From Thalassobaculaceae bacterium (GTDB lineage: Bacteria > Pseudomonadota > Alphaproteobacteria > Thalassobaculales > Thalassobaculaceae), in assembly GCA_029212785.1 (NCBI GenBank), contig JARGOG010000003.1, positions 1-33,204 of the forward strand: a stretch of 33,204 bases of DNA, written 5' to 3'. The position numbers were made by a program, and so were the translations under genes. This document shows positions 23,197-31,502 of the stretch, piece by piece; position 1 is the first letter of the stretch; every line of letters starts with the position of its first letter. The notes beneath the pieces are model-generated. The model was not told where the DNA came from. It worked only from the letters and a program-made list of their open reading frames with translations, and made no database searches.

Positions 23197-23557
23197 TCAT
23201 TCCATCGGCCTGGCTGGAAGGAACGGAGGGAATCCCGCGGGCCTCGATATTGCTCATATGGACCTCGACATAGGGTAGCTCGACGCCCTTCAGGCAGTCG
23301 CGCAGGGCGTATCCCGCGTAGTTGAAGCCGGCCGGGTTCATCAGCAACCCGTCGATCCCGTCGCGCGCCGCCTGATAGATCCGGGTGATCGCCTCACCCT
23401 CGACATTTGTGTAGAAGATCTCCAGTTCCACGCCGTGGCGACGGGCCTCGTCCAGCAGCAGGGCGTCGAGCTCGGCGGCAGTCGTCGTGCCGTAGACTTC
23501 CGGCTGGCGGCGGCCGAGCCACTCCATGTTGGCTCCCTGAATCAGCAGCAGCTTCAC
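23120..23557 (-). CDS. Divergent type II 3-dehydroquinase-like protein
   Basis: A 145-residue protein of the AroQ fold, which forms dodecamers and dehydrates 3-dehydroquinate to 3-dehydroshikimate. Many active-site elements remain: N10 in QGANMEWLG, R17 and Y22 in GRRQPEVYG, N74 in MNPAG, and H100 in VEVHMSNI. Two strongly conserved catalytic positions differ: the histidine of the usual NPGAYTHTS segment is Y80 (NPAGFNYAGY), and the second arginine of the REEFR-type lid is S111 in ARGIPSVPSS. It may therefore act on another substrate or be a poor dehydratase. It starts with GTG at 23557 after GGGAGGAA, 26 bases downstream of recG on the same strand, so it could be read from the recG message. 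The TRAP operon converges on it. Confidence 0.8.
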   Translation of the reverse strand: MKLLLIQGANMEWLGRRQPEVYGTTTAAELDALLLDEARRHGVELEIFYTNVEGEAITRIYQAARDGIDGLLMNPAGFNYAGYALRDCLKGVELPYVEVHMSNIEARGIPSVPSSQADGMITGLGLDSYFLGLDALIRVVKKKAA

Positions 23558-23583
23558 GCGTTCCTCCCTGAAATTGTCTTTGT

Positions 23584-25662
23584 TTAGGCGCCCCTGAGAT
23601 ATCGCACGGCGGCGTCCCGCTCGAACAGGTAGAGAAGCGTGCGCACGGCCTGTCCACGCGCGCTCTCCAGCTCCGGATCCTTGTCCAACAGCAGGCGGGC
23701 GTCGTCGCGGGCCACGTCGAATAGATCGTTATGGGCGGCGGCATCGGCCAGGCGGAAGGTCGGCAGGCCGCTCTGGCGGGTGCCGAGAACTTCGCCGGCG
23801 CCGCGCAGTTTGAGATCCTCCTCGGCGATGCAGAACCCGTCCTCGCTGTCGCGCATGACCTTGAGGCGCGCCCGACCGGTCTCGCTCAGCGGCGCCGCAT
23901 AGACCAGCAGGCAGGTGGAGGCCTTGTCCCCGCGCCCGATCCGGCCGCGCAACTGGTGCAGTTGGGCGAGGCCGAAGCGCTCGGCATGCTCGATGACCAT
24001 CACCGTGGCATCCGGGACGTCGACCCCGACCTCGATGACCGTGGTGGCGACCAGCAGGTCGACGGAACCTTCCTTGAACGCCGCCATCATCGCGTCCTTG
24101 GCCGGGCCCTTCATGCGGCCGTGGATCAGTCCGACCCGGTCGCCGAACCGCTCTCGGAGAGTCGTCGCCCGCTCCTCCGCCGCCGCCACGTCCAGCACCT
24201 CGGATTCCTCGACCAGCGGGCAGACCCAATAGACCTTGGCGCCGGCCTCCATGCGCCGGGCGATGCCGTCGATCACATCCATCAGCCGGTCGTTGGAGAT
24301 CACCCGTGTATCGATGGGTTGACGTCCTGGCGGCTTTTCGGTCAGTCGCGAGACGTCGAGGTCGCCATAGGCCGTCATCACCAGCGTGCGGGGGATCGGG
24401 GTCGCGGTCATCACCAGAATGTCCACGCCCTGGCCCTTCTGGCCCAGCACCATGCGCTGGTGCACGCCGAAGCGGTGCTGCTCGTCGATCACCGCGGCGG
24501 CGAGGTCGCGGAACTCGACCTCCTCCTGGAACAGGGCGTGGGTGCCGACGACGATCTGTGCCGTGCCCTCGGCGATACGGCCGAGGATCGCGCCCCGAGT
24601 CTTGCCCTTGTCACGGCCGGTCAGGATCTCGCAGCGGATACCGGCGGCCCGGGCCAGCGGCTCGATCGTCGCGAAGTGCTGGCGCGCCAGGATCTCGGTC
24701 GGCGCCATGAGGGCCGCCTGGGCGCCGCATTCGACGGCGTTCGCCATGGCAATCAGCGCCACCAGCGTCTTGCCGCTGCCGACATCGCCCTGAAGCAGGC
24801 GCAGCATGCGGTTGTCGGCCGCCATGTCGCCCTCGATCTCCGCCAGCGCCGCGCGCTGAGCGCCGGTGAGATTGAACGGCAGGTTGGCGAGAATCCGGTC
24901 CCGCAGATGGCCATCGCCTTTGATGACGCGGCCCTTCTGCTTCTTCATGCGGGCACGCACCAGGGCCAGCGCGAGCTGATTCGCCAGGATCTCGTCATAC
25001 GCCAGACGCTGGCGGGGCAGGCAGTCGGGTTCCAGGTCCAGGTGACTTTCGGGATGATGGGCGGCGCGTATCGCCGCATCCCAGGTCGGCCACTTGCGCT
25101 GCTGCACCAGGGTCGCGTTGCTCCATTCATCCAGGACCGGCAGGCGCGCCAGCGCCCCCTCGACCGCTTTGCGGAGAATCCGCTGATGCAGGCCGTCCGT
25201 CGACGGGTGGGTCGGCTCGACGATGCGCACGCTGTCGGCCTCGTCCGGCGGAACCGCGTGATCCGGGTGGGGCATCTGCGCCTTGCCCCGGAAGCGCTCG
25301 ACCTTGCCGCTGATGACCCGCTGCTGGCCAAGCGGCAGCAGTTTTTCCAGCCAGTCTCCCTTGGCGTGGAAGTAGACCAGCTCGATCTCGCCGGTCTCAT
25401 CCGCGCAGATCACCCGGTAGGGCGCGCGGCCGCGCCCCGGCTCATGGCGCGTCACGGTGACCGTCAGGGTGGCGATCATCCCGTCCGGCGCCTCGGCCAC
25501 GCTCGGCGAAAAGCGCCGGTCGACCATGCCGCTCGGCAGGTGCCACAGCAGGTCGACGATCTGCGGGCCGGCGGCCTTCTCGATCAGCTTGGCATAGCGT
25601 GGGCCGATGCCCTGCAGACGGCCGACATCGGCGAACAGCGGAAAGAGGATTTCGGGGCGCAA
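23584..25662 (-). CDS. recG: ATP-dependent DNA helicase RecG
   Basis: A 692-residue RecG, which reverses stalled replication forks and branch-migrates Holliday junctions. The N-terminal wedge domain (from about 60, an OB fold) precedes the SF2 helicase core. Walker A is GDVGSGKT at 292-299, motif II is DEQH at 393-396, TATPIPRT follows as motif III, and motif VI reads QLRGRIGRG. The TRG-like C-terminal region carries RGAGEVLGTRQSG. Length is standard. The start codon appears to be TTG at 25662: the frame has no ATG near, and RPEILFPLFADVGRLQGIG directly after it matches RecG N-termini. AGGACGAG lies upstream. It is divergent from sdhE-mfd. Confidence 0.96.
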   Translation of the reverse strand: MRPEILFPLFADVGRLQGIGPRYAKLIEKAAGPQIVDLLWHLPSGMVDRRFSPSVAEAPDGMIATLTVTVTRHEPGRGRAPYRVICADETGEIELVYFHAKGDWLEKLLPLGQQRVISGKVERFRGKAQMPHPDHAVPPDEADSVRIVEPTHPSTDGLHQRILRKAVEGALARLPVLDEWSNATLVQQRKWPTWDAAIRAAHHPESHLDLEPDCLPRQRLAYDEILANQLALALVRARMKKQKGRVIKGDGHLRDRILANLPFNLTGAQRAALAEIEGDMAADNRMLRLLQGDVGSGKTLVALIAMANAVECGAQAALMAPTEILARQHFATIEPLARAAGIRCEILTGRDKGKTRGAILGRIAEGTAQIVVGTHALFQEEVEFRDLAAAVIDEQHRFGVHQRMVLGQKGQGVDILVMTATPIPRTLVMTAYGDLDVSRLTEKPPGRQPIDTRVISNDRLMDVIDGIARRMEAGAKVYWVCPLVEESEVLDVAAAEERATTLRERFGDRVGLIHGRMKGPAKDAMMAAFKEGSVDLLVATTVIEVGVDVPDATVMVIEHAERFGLAQLHQLRGRIGRGDKASTCLLVYAAPLSETGRARLKVMRDSEDGFCIAEEDLKLRGAGEVLGTRQSGLPTFRLADAAAHNDLFDVARDDARLLLDKDPELESARGQAVRTLLYLFERDAAVRYLRGA

Positions 25663-25800
25663 TGTCGCAACTCGTCCTGTTGGCGTGCCAGGGGTGGTCT
25701 CGGGTCTATCCCTGCTTTATATCCCACAGCCCGGTATTGCGAGACCATGACAGCCGAATTGGGGCAGCCTGATCGGGACTTTTTCGGAGAGGAGGGCCGC

Positions 25801-26067
25801 ATGACGGAAGCACTGGAGGCTCGCCGCAAACGCCTGCGCTATCGCAGCACCTATACCGGCACCAAGGAAACCGACATTCTGCTCGGCGCCTTCGCCGAAC
25901 GGCATCTCGATGCCTTGCCGGCCTCCGATCTGGATGATTACGAAAACCTATTGAGTATCGAGGACCCGCGCCTCTACACCTGGATTACCGGTCAGGAGGC
26001 TCCGCCGCCGGAGTTCGAGACGCCGGTGCTGCAGATGATCCGCGACTTCGACTTGAACTGCGCCTGA
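25801..26067 (+). CDS. sdhE: FAD assembly factor SdhE (DUF339 family)
   Basis: An 88-residue helical protein of the SdhE/Sdh5 family, which helps attach FAD to the succinate dehydrogenase flavoprotein. It has the expected RRKRLRYRSTYTGTKETDIL start, LGAFAERHL, the LDDYENLLSIEDPRLYTWITG core and the acidic C-terminal end. In the flavinylation motif RGxxE the arginine is threonine here (TGTKE); the glycine and glutamate remain. The ATG at 25801 is chosen for its GGAGGG (25791-25796); another in-frame ATG at 25747 would add 18 residues but has no ribosome site. mfd begins 20 bases after the stop. Confidence 0.9.
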   Translation: MTEALEARRKRLRYRSTYTGTKETDILLGAFAERHLDALPASDLDDYENLLSIEDPRLYTWITGQEAPPPEFETPVLQMIRDFDLNCA

Positions 26068-26087
26068 CGAAAAGAAGGACCGGCGCC

Positions 26088-29000
26088 ATGGATATGGTCG
26101 GCGATCACGACCGGCTGTTTGCGAGCTTCCCGTCCGCCGTCGGCCGGGTGACGATCTCCTCGGCGCCGGAAGGCGTCGATGCCGAGGCGATCGCGGCGCT
26201 GGCCCGTGCCCGCGGATTGCTGCTGCATGTGGCTCGCGACGATGCCCGCGTCGCCGCCTTGGCGCGTGCCATTGCGTTCTTCGATCCCGATCTGCGGATC
26301 ATGCAGCTTCCGGCCTGGGACTGTCTGCCCTATGACCGGGTGTCGCCGAACACCGAGATCGTCAGCCGACGCATCGACACCCTGGCCCGGCTTGCCGCGC
26401 GCAAGCGTTCCGCCAAGCCGACCGTTGTGCTGACCACGGTCAATGCGGCCCTGCAGCGGGTCCCGCCGAAGACCTTCTTCGATGGTGCGACCCTGGTCCT
26501 CAAGCTCGGTCAGTCGATGCCGACCGAAGAACTGACGGCCTTCTTCACCCGCAACGGCTATAACCGATCCGACACGGTACGCGAGCCGGGGGAATACGCG
26601 GTGCGCGGCGGCATCGTCGACGTGTTCCCGACGGGCACGGAAGAGCCGGTGCGCCTTGATTTCTTCGGCGACGACCTGGAGGAGATCCGGCGTTTCGACC
26701 CGATGTCCCAGCGCACGACCGGAAAACGTAAGAGCGTGGCCTTTCTGCCGGTTGGAGAGGTGCTGCTGGACGACGGCACGGTTCAACGCTTCCGCTCGGG
26801 CTACCGCAACCTGTTCGGTGCCGAGGTGACGGCGGACCCGGTTTACGAGTCGGTCTCGGCCGGCAGGCGCCACGGCGGGATGGAGCATTGGCTGCCACTG
26901 TTCCACGAGGATCTGGGCACCGTTCTGGACTATGTCGGCGAAGCGCCGGTAACGCTGGATCACCAGGCGGACGAGGTCGCCGGCGCCCGGTTCGAGCAGA
27001 TCGCCGAGTACTATGATGCCCGCGTGCAGATGCTGCGGGCCGGTGGGGCGGAGGCCGGCGGGATCTATCGACCACTCGGTCAGGACGCCCTGTATCTGGC
27101 GCCATCCGACTGGGCCGCCCTGCTGTTCGATCGGGCGGTAGGCGCATTCACTCCTTTTGCCTTGCCCGATGACGGGGCGGTCATCGATTTCGGGGCTGCG
27201 CCGGGCATCGATCTTGCCGAGGCGCGGGCCCGTGGCGGCTCCGCCGTCTACGATGCGGTGCGAGACGCGGTGATCGAGGAAATCGGCCGCGGACGGCGGG
27301 TTGTCGTCGCCGGGTACAGCGAGGGTTCCGGCGATCGCCTGGCGCATCTGCTGCGCGATCACGGCGTCGATACGATCGAGGCGGCGGCGAGCCTTGAGGC
27401 GGCTCTGGCGCTGCCGCCGGCGACCGTGGCCACGGCCGTGTTGCCGCTCGAACGTGGATACCGGCGCGGCGACCTGACCGTCATTTCCGAGCCGGACATC
27501 GTCGGCGAGCGACTGGTGCGGCCGTCCCGTCGGCGCAAGCGCCGGGGCGAGGACTTCCTGCGCGAAGTGTCGTCGTTGGAGGAGGGCGATTACGTCGTCC
27601 ACAGCGAGCATGGCATCGGCCGTTATCTCGGCCTTGAGACACTGGAGATCGGCGGCGCGCCCCACGACGTGCTGCGTCTGGAATATCTCGGCGGCGACAA
27701 GCTGTTCGTCCCGGTCGAGAACATCGATGTGCTGTCACGCTACGGCAGCCAGGAAACCAAGGCGCAGCTCGACAAGCTCGGCGGCGCCGGCTGGCAGGCA
27801 CGCAAGGCGCGGGTCAAGAAACGTCTGCTCGACATGGCGGAGGCGCTGATCGGCATCGCCGCCGAACGGGAGTTGCGGCGGACCGAGGCGCTGTATCCGC
27901 CGCCAGGCACCTATGACGAGTTCTGCGCCCGTTTCCCCTTCACCGAGACCGACGACCAGCTCAAGGCAATCGAGGATGTCCTCGGGGACCTGGCGTCGGG
28001 GCGACCCATGGACCGGTTGGTCTGCGGCGATGTTGGTTTCGGCAAGACCGAGGTGGCCCTGCGCGCCGCCTTGGTTGCCGCGGGGCAGGGCTATCAGGTG
28101 GCGGTCGTGGTGCCGACGACACTTCTGTGCCGCCAGCATTTCCGTAATTTCCGCGAGCGGTTCCAGGGCTTCTCCGTCCGCGTCGCCCAACTGTCGCGGC
28201 TGGTGACCACAAAGGACGCGAACGAGATCCGCGACGGGCTGCGATCCGGCGACGTGAATATCGTGGTCGGAACCCATGCGGTGCTGTCGAAGCAGATCCA
28301 GTTCGACAATCTCGGCCTGGTCATCGTCGACGAGGAACAGCATTTCGGCGTCACTCAGAAGGAGCGGCTCAAGGACCTGCGCAAGGAAGTGCACGTTCTG
28401 ACCATGACCGCGACGCCGATCCCCCGCACACTGCAGATGGCACTCTCCGGGGTGCGCGAGATGAGCCTGATCGCGACACCGCCGGTGGACCGGTTGGCGG
28501 TGCGCACCTTTGTCATGCCCTATGACGGCGTGATCGTCCGCGAAGCCCTGTTGCGCGAGCGTTACCGGGGCGGTCAGACCTTCTATGTCTGTCCACGGGT
28601 CGAAGATCTGAGCCGGGTGCACGAGCGGCTGCTGAAACTGGTCCCGGACCTGCGCATCGGCCTTGCCCACGGTCGCATGGCGCCGACCGAGCTTGAGGAT
28701 GTGATGACGTCCTTTACCGATGGTAGTTTCGATGTGCTGTTGTCGACCAACATCGTGGAATCCGGTCTCGACATTCCCTCGGCCAACACCATCGTCATCC
28801 ACCGCTCGGACATGTTCGGTCTGGCCCAGCTCTACCAGTTGCGTGGCCGGGTCGGGCGATCGAAGACCCGGGCCTATGCCTACCTGACCACCCATCCGAC
28901 CCGCGTGCTGCCGCCGATCGCCAAGCGCCGGCTGGAGGTGATGCAGACGCTGGACAGTCTCGGCGCCGGTTTCTCGCTCGCCAGCCACGACATGGACATC

Positions 29001-29585
29001 CGCGGCGCCGGCAATCTGCTCGGCGAGGAGCAGTCCGGACAGGTCAAGGAAGTCGGTATCGAGCTCTACCAGGATCTGCTGCGCGAAGCGGTCGAAGCGG
29101 CGCGTTCGGGCGAGGGACCGTCGGCGGAGGATCGTTCCTGGACGCCGCAGATCGCCATCGGCATGCCGGTCCTGATCCCCGACGCCTATGTCCCCGACCT
29201 CCCGGTGCGTATGAGCCTGTATCGCCGCATCGCCATGCTGGTGGATGCCGACGAGATCGACGGGTTCGCGGCCGAACTGGCCGACCGGTTCGGGCCGACG
29301 CCTCCGGAGGTGGAGAACCTGCTCAAGGTGGTGGCGATCAAGGGCCTCTGCCGCACCGCCGGAATCGAGAAGGTGGATGCGGGACCGAAGGGGGCCATCA
29401 TCGCCTTCCGCAACAACAGCTTCGCCAATCCGCAGAAGCTCGTGACCTTCCTGCAGCAGCAGGCGGGCTCGGTTCAGCTCCGACCGGACCATAAGCTGGT
29501 CTACCTCCGGGCTTGGAACAAGCCGGAACAGCGGGTCCTCGGCCTCACCCGGTTGATGGAGGAACTCGCCGCCTTGGCGGTCTGA
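26088..29585 (+). CDS. mfd: Transcription-repair coupling factor Mfd
   Basis: A full-length 1165-residue Mfd, which displaces stalled RNA polymerase from DNA lesions and recruits UvrA. The N-terminal UvrB-like region binds UvrA (from about 10 to 350). The RNA polymerase-interacting domain follows at about 480-560 (EEGDYVVHSEHGIGRYLGLE). The translocase has Walker A GDVGFGKT (647-654), DEEQ (748-751) and TATPIPRT, and the TRG motif reads GAGNLLGEEQSGQ. The C-terminal regulatory domain is intact. AAGGACC precedes ATG 26088. It follows sdhE closely; the two may be co-transcribed. Confidence 0.97.
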   Translation: MDMVGDHDRLFASFPSAVGRVTISSAPEGVDAEAIAALARARGLLLHVARDDARVAALARAIAFFDPDLRIMQLPAWDCLPYDRVSPNTEIVSRRIDTLARLAARKRSAKPTVVLTTVNAALQRVPPKTFFDGATLVLKLGQSMPTEELTAFFTRNGYNRSDTVREPGEYAVRGGIVDVFPTGTEEPVRLDFFGDDLEEIRRFDPMSQRTTGKRKSVAFLPVGEVLLDDGTVQRFRSGYRNLFGAEVTADPVYESVSAGRRHGGMEHWLPLFHEDLGTVLDYVGEAPVTLDHQADEVAGARFEQIAEYYDARVQMLRAGGAEAGGIYRPLGQDALYLAPSDWAALLFDRAVGAFTPFALPDDGAVIDFGAAPGIDLAEARARGGSAVYDAVRDAVIEEIGRGRRVVVAGYSEGSGDRLAHLLRDHGVDTIEAAASLEAALALPPATVATAVLPLERGYRRGDLTVISEPDIVGERLVRPSRRRKRRGEDFLREVSSLEEGDYVVHSEHGIGRYLGLETLEIGGAPHDVLRLEYLGGDKLFVPVENIDVLSRYGSQETKAQLDKLGGAGWQARKARVKKRLLDMAEALIGIAAERELRRTEALYPPPGTYDEFCARFPFTETDDQLKAIEDVLGDLASGRPMDRLVCGDVGFGKTEVALRAALVAAGQGYQVAVVVPTTLLCRQHFRNFRERFQGFSVRVAQLSRLVTTKDANEIRDGLRSGDVNIVVGTHAVLSKQIQFDNLGLVIVDEEQHFGVTQKERLKDLRKEVHVLTMTATPIPRTLQMALSGVREMSLIATPPVDRLAVRTFVMPYDGVIVREALLRERYRGGQTFYVCPRVEDLSRVHERLLKLVPDLRIGLAHGRMAPTELEDVMTSFTDGSFDVLLSTNIVESGLDIPSANTIVIHRSDMFGLAQLYQLRGRVGRSKTRAYAYLTTHPTRVLPPIAKRRLEVMQTLDSLGAGFSLASHDMDIRGAGNLLGEEQSGQVKEVGIELYQDLLREAVEAARSGEGPSAEDRSWTPQIAIGMPVLIPDAYVPDLPVRMSLYRRIAMLVDADEIDGFAAELADRFGPTPPEVENLLKVVAIKGLCRTAGIEKVDAGPKGAIIAFRNNSFANPQKLVTFLQQQAGSVQLRPDHKLVYLRAWNKPEQRVLGLTRLMEELAALAV

Positions 29586-29647
29586 TTCCGAAAGCGCGCC
29601 GCCGATTTCCGCCACACACGGACCGCGCGGGCCGGATATCCGGGAAC

Positions 29648-29703
29648 CGATGACGGCTTGCGACGGTTTAACCAGGACGGAACCGTCCTGTTCGCCGTCA
29701 TCG
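29648..29703. promoter_or_regulatory. Nested hairpin leader before the ABC membrane-domain gene
   Basis: An outer perfect 10-bp stem (CGATGACGGC 29648-29657, GCCGTCATCG 29694-29703) encloses an inner perfect 7-bp stem (GACGGTT 29662-29668, AACCGTC 29681-29687). An alternative hairpin, AGGACG-GAAC-CGTCCT (29674-29689), excludes the inner stem. The element ends 18 bases before the AGGAG of the next gene, and there is no T tract after it, so it looks like a switch-like leader or a protein-binding site rather than a terminator. Function unknown. Confidence 0.45.
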
Positions 29704-29733
29704 TCTCCGAGCAGGTCTATCAGGAGATCTGTG

Positions 29734-30693
29734 GTGTTTCTGAGTCGGCCGAAGAGGATCGACCGGACGGGGGATGACCGTCCGGTGCCGAACCTTGCAG
29801 CATTCATGTGGCGGATGAGCGGCTGGTATCAGGTGCCCGCCTGTCTGCTGGCGCTTGTCGTCGCCGGCTTGACGGTCGTTCCGCTCGACCTGCAGCGCCG
29901 GATTATCGACGACGCGCTGAAGGACGGGGATGCCGACCTGCTGCTGACCCTGGCGCTGATCTATCTCGGGGTGATCACGCTCGGATCGGCGGTCAAGTTC
30001 CTGCTGCGGATCTACCAGGGCTGGCTGGCGGAGAGCGTCATCGCCTATTGCCGACGTCACATCATCGCCCTGCATGGCAAGCAGCCCAAAGGGGCGGGAA
30101 ACGGCGGCACGGCGGTCGCCATCGTCAACACCGAGCTGGAAGCCATCGGTGGGTTCGTAGGCGACGGCATCTCTGATCCGCTGGCGCAGGTCGGCGTACT
30201 GGTCGCCGTGGTGACCTACATGGTCGCGGTTGAGCCGATGATCGCCCTGGTCAGTCTCGCTTTCCTCGGTCCGCAGATCGTTCTGATCCCGCTGATTCAA
30301 CGCAAGATCAACCAGTATGTGGAGCGCCGGGTCGACTTGGTGCGCTCTCTCAGCGACGGTGTCGCCGAGCCGGAGGAGGGGGAGGACGCGGTCATGCGCG
30401 TCGACCATGATGTGCGGCGGATCTTCGGCAACCGCATGCGGTTGCTTCTGTGGAAATTCCTCGGCAAGTCGCTGTTGAACTTCCTGAACGCCGCCGCACC
30501 GCTGATGGTGCTCGCCTTCGGCGGTTGGATGGTGGTCGAGGGCCGGACCGAGGTCGGCGTGGTCGTCGCCTTCATTTCCGGCTTCAACCGGATGGCGGAG
30601 CCGCTGCGCGACCTGATCAATTACTACCGCACCTACGCCCAGACCGACGTGAAGCACGACAAGGTCGCACGGTGGATGGACGACAGGGTGTGA
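29734..30693 (+). CDS. ABC-exporter transmembrane domain protein lacking an ATPase domain
   Basis: A 319-residue protein with the type-1 ABC exporter membrane domain (six helices; start near RMSGWYQVPACLLALVVAG). Typical are LDLQRRIIDDALKDGD after helix 1, the coupling-helix-like stretch around VNTELEAIGGFVGDGISDP, and FISGFNRMAEPLRDLINYYR at the end. No nucleotide-binding domain follows: the frame stops after ARWMDDRV, where the linker to the ATPase would begin, and the next gene is on the other strand. It must pair with a separate ATPase or have lost transport activity. GTG 29734 with AGGAG seven bases ahead is preferred over the upstream in-frame ATG at 29650, which would put the hairpin element inside the gene. 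Confidence 0.82.
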   Translation: MFLSRPKRIDRTGDDRPVPNLAAFMWRMSGWYQVPACLLALVVAGLTVVPLDLQRRIIDDALKDGDADLLLTLALIYLGVITLGSAVKFLLRIYQGWLAESVIAYCRRHIIALHGKQPKGAGNGGTAVAIVNTELEAIGGFVGDGISDPLAQVGVLVAVVTYMVAVEPMIALVSLAFLGPQIVLIPLIQRKINQYVERRVDLVRSLSDGVAEPEEGEDAVMRVDHDVRRIFGNRMRLLLWKFLGKSLLNFLNAAAPLMVLAFGGWMVVEGRTEVGVVVAFISGFNRMAEPLRDLINYYRTYAQTDVKHDKVARWMDDRV

Positions 30694-30726
30694 TGCGGAT
30701 CCAGGCGCGGCTTTGGCGCCGGGCGC

Positions 30727-31386
30727 TCAGGCCAAGTTGGCGGCGACCGGCTTGCCGGCGGCTTCGTTCTGCACCAGTTCGAACAGCGGGAAGAACGCCT
30801 CGGGTTCCTGCGCGCCGGCCAGCGCGTAGCGCCGGTCGAAGATGAAGCAGGGCACGCCGTTGATACCGTTCTCGTAGGCGAAGCGGGTTTCCGCCAGCAC
30901 ATCGGCCACGGCTTCGTTGCTGTCGAGGAATGCCTTGGCCTCATCGCGGTCGAGGCCGGCCTCGGCGGCGATGTCGGCGAGGGTTTCCACATCGCCGATG
31001 TTCAGGCCGTCGTAGAAATAGCCGGTGAACATCCGCTCGACCAACGCATCGGAGGCACCGCGGTCGGATGCGAAACGGATCAGGCGATGGGCGCGCACGG
31101 TGTTCGGCGTGGTGCCGATCTTCTCGAACTGGAAGCCGATGCCCTCCTTCTTCCCGTTCTCGCGGATCGTATCGTAGATCTGCGTGGCCCGCTCGGCGCC
31201 GCCGAACTTGGTCTGAAGATAGGTCTGGCGCGGCATACCCTGGACCGGCATGTCCGGATTGAGCTGGAATGCGCGCCAATGGATTTCCACCTCGCCCTGG
31301 GGGCGCAGGGACAGCGCGCGCTCAAGCCGGCGCTTGCCAATGAAGCACCAGGGGCAGACCACGTCGGAAAAAATGTCGATACGCAT
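30727..31386 (-). CDS. DsbA-family oxidoreductase (FrnE-like)
   Basis: A 219-residue thioredoxin-fold protein with a DsbA-type helical insertion. The active site CPWC (C11-C14, in FSDVVCPWCFIGKRRL) is at the extreme N-terminus and there is no signal peptide, so it acts in the cytosol like FrnE. The family features are the WRAFQLNPDMP segment, NTVRAHRLIRFA, the GLNIGDVETLADIAAEAGL helix region and NGINGVPCFIFD with the cis-proline loop (GVP). FrnE proteins isomerise or oxidise disulfides under oxidative stress, and some relatives are 2-hydroxychromene-2-carboxylate isomerases. ATG 31386 is chosen because the fold begins at residue 2. It converges on the ABC membrane-domain gene. Confidence 0.92.
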   Translation of the reverse strand: MRIDIFSDVVCPWCFIGKRRLERALSLRPQGEVEIHWRAFQLNPDMPVQGMPRQTYLQTKFGGAERATQIYDTIRENGKKEGIGFQFEKIGTTPNTVRAHRLIRFASDRGASDALVERMFTGYFYDGLNIGDVETLADIAAEAGLDRDEAKAFLDSNEAVADVLAETRFAYENGINGVPCFIFDRRYALAGAQEPEAFFPLFELVQNEAAGKPVAANLA

Positions 31387-31502
31387 GCACCGACCGTAGC
31401 GTGCACCCCGGATGCATACAACCCACCGAGCATCGCCGGCGCTTGACCTTTGAACCGCTGATGGAAATGGTAAGCGGAAATCCTTGGAGGACTCCCCCGT
31501 CG

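Noticed and set aside
23731-26067. A long plus-strand reading frame (about 780 codons) opposite recG.
   Set aside because: It is the shadow of recG in a GC-rich genome: the minus-strand protein has all helicase motifs, while this one is arginine-, glycine- and histidine-rich with no domain. Only its last 89 codons are real (sdhE).
29632-29643. 12-bp palindrome CCGGATATCCGG after mfd.
   Set aside because: Short and without a T tract or repeat partner; too little to call a terminator or a site.
27735-29807. A 690-codon minus-strand frame opposite mfd.
   Set aside because: Shadow of mfd: composition is low in hydrophobic cores and no motif is visible.
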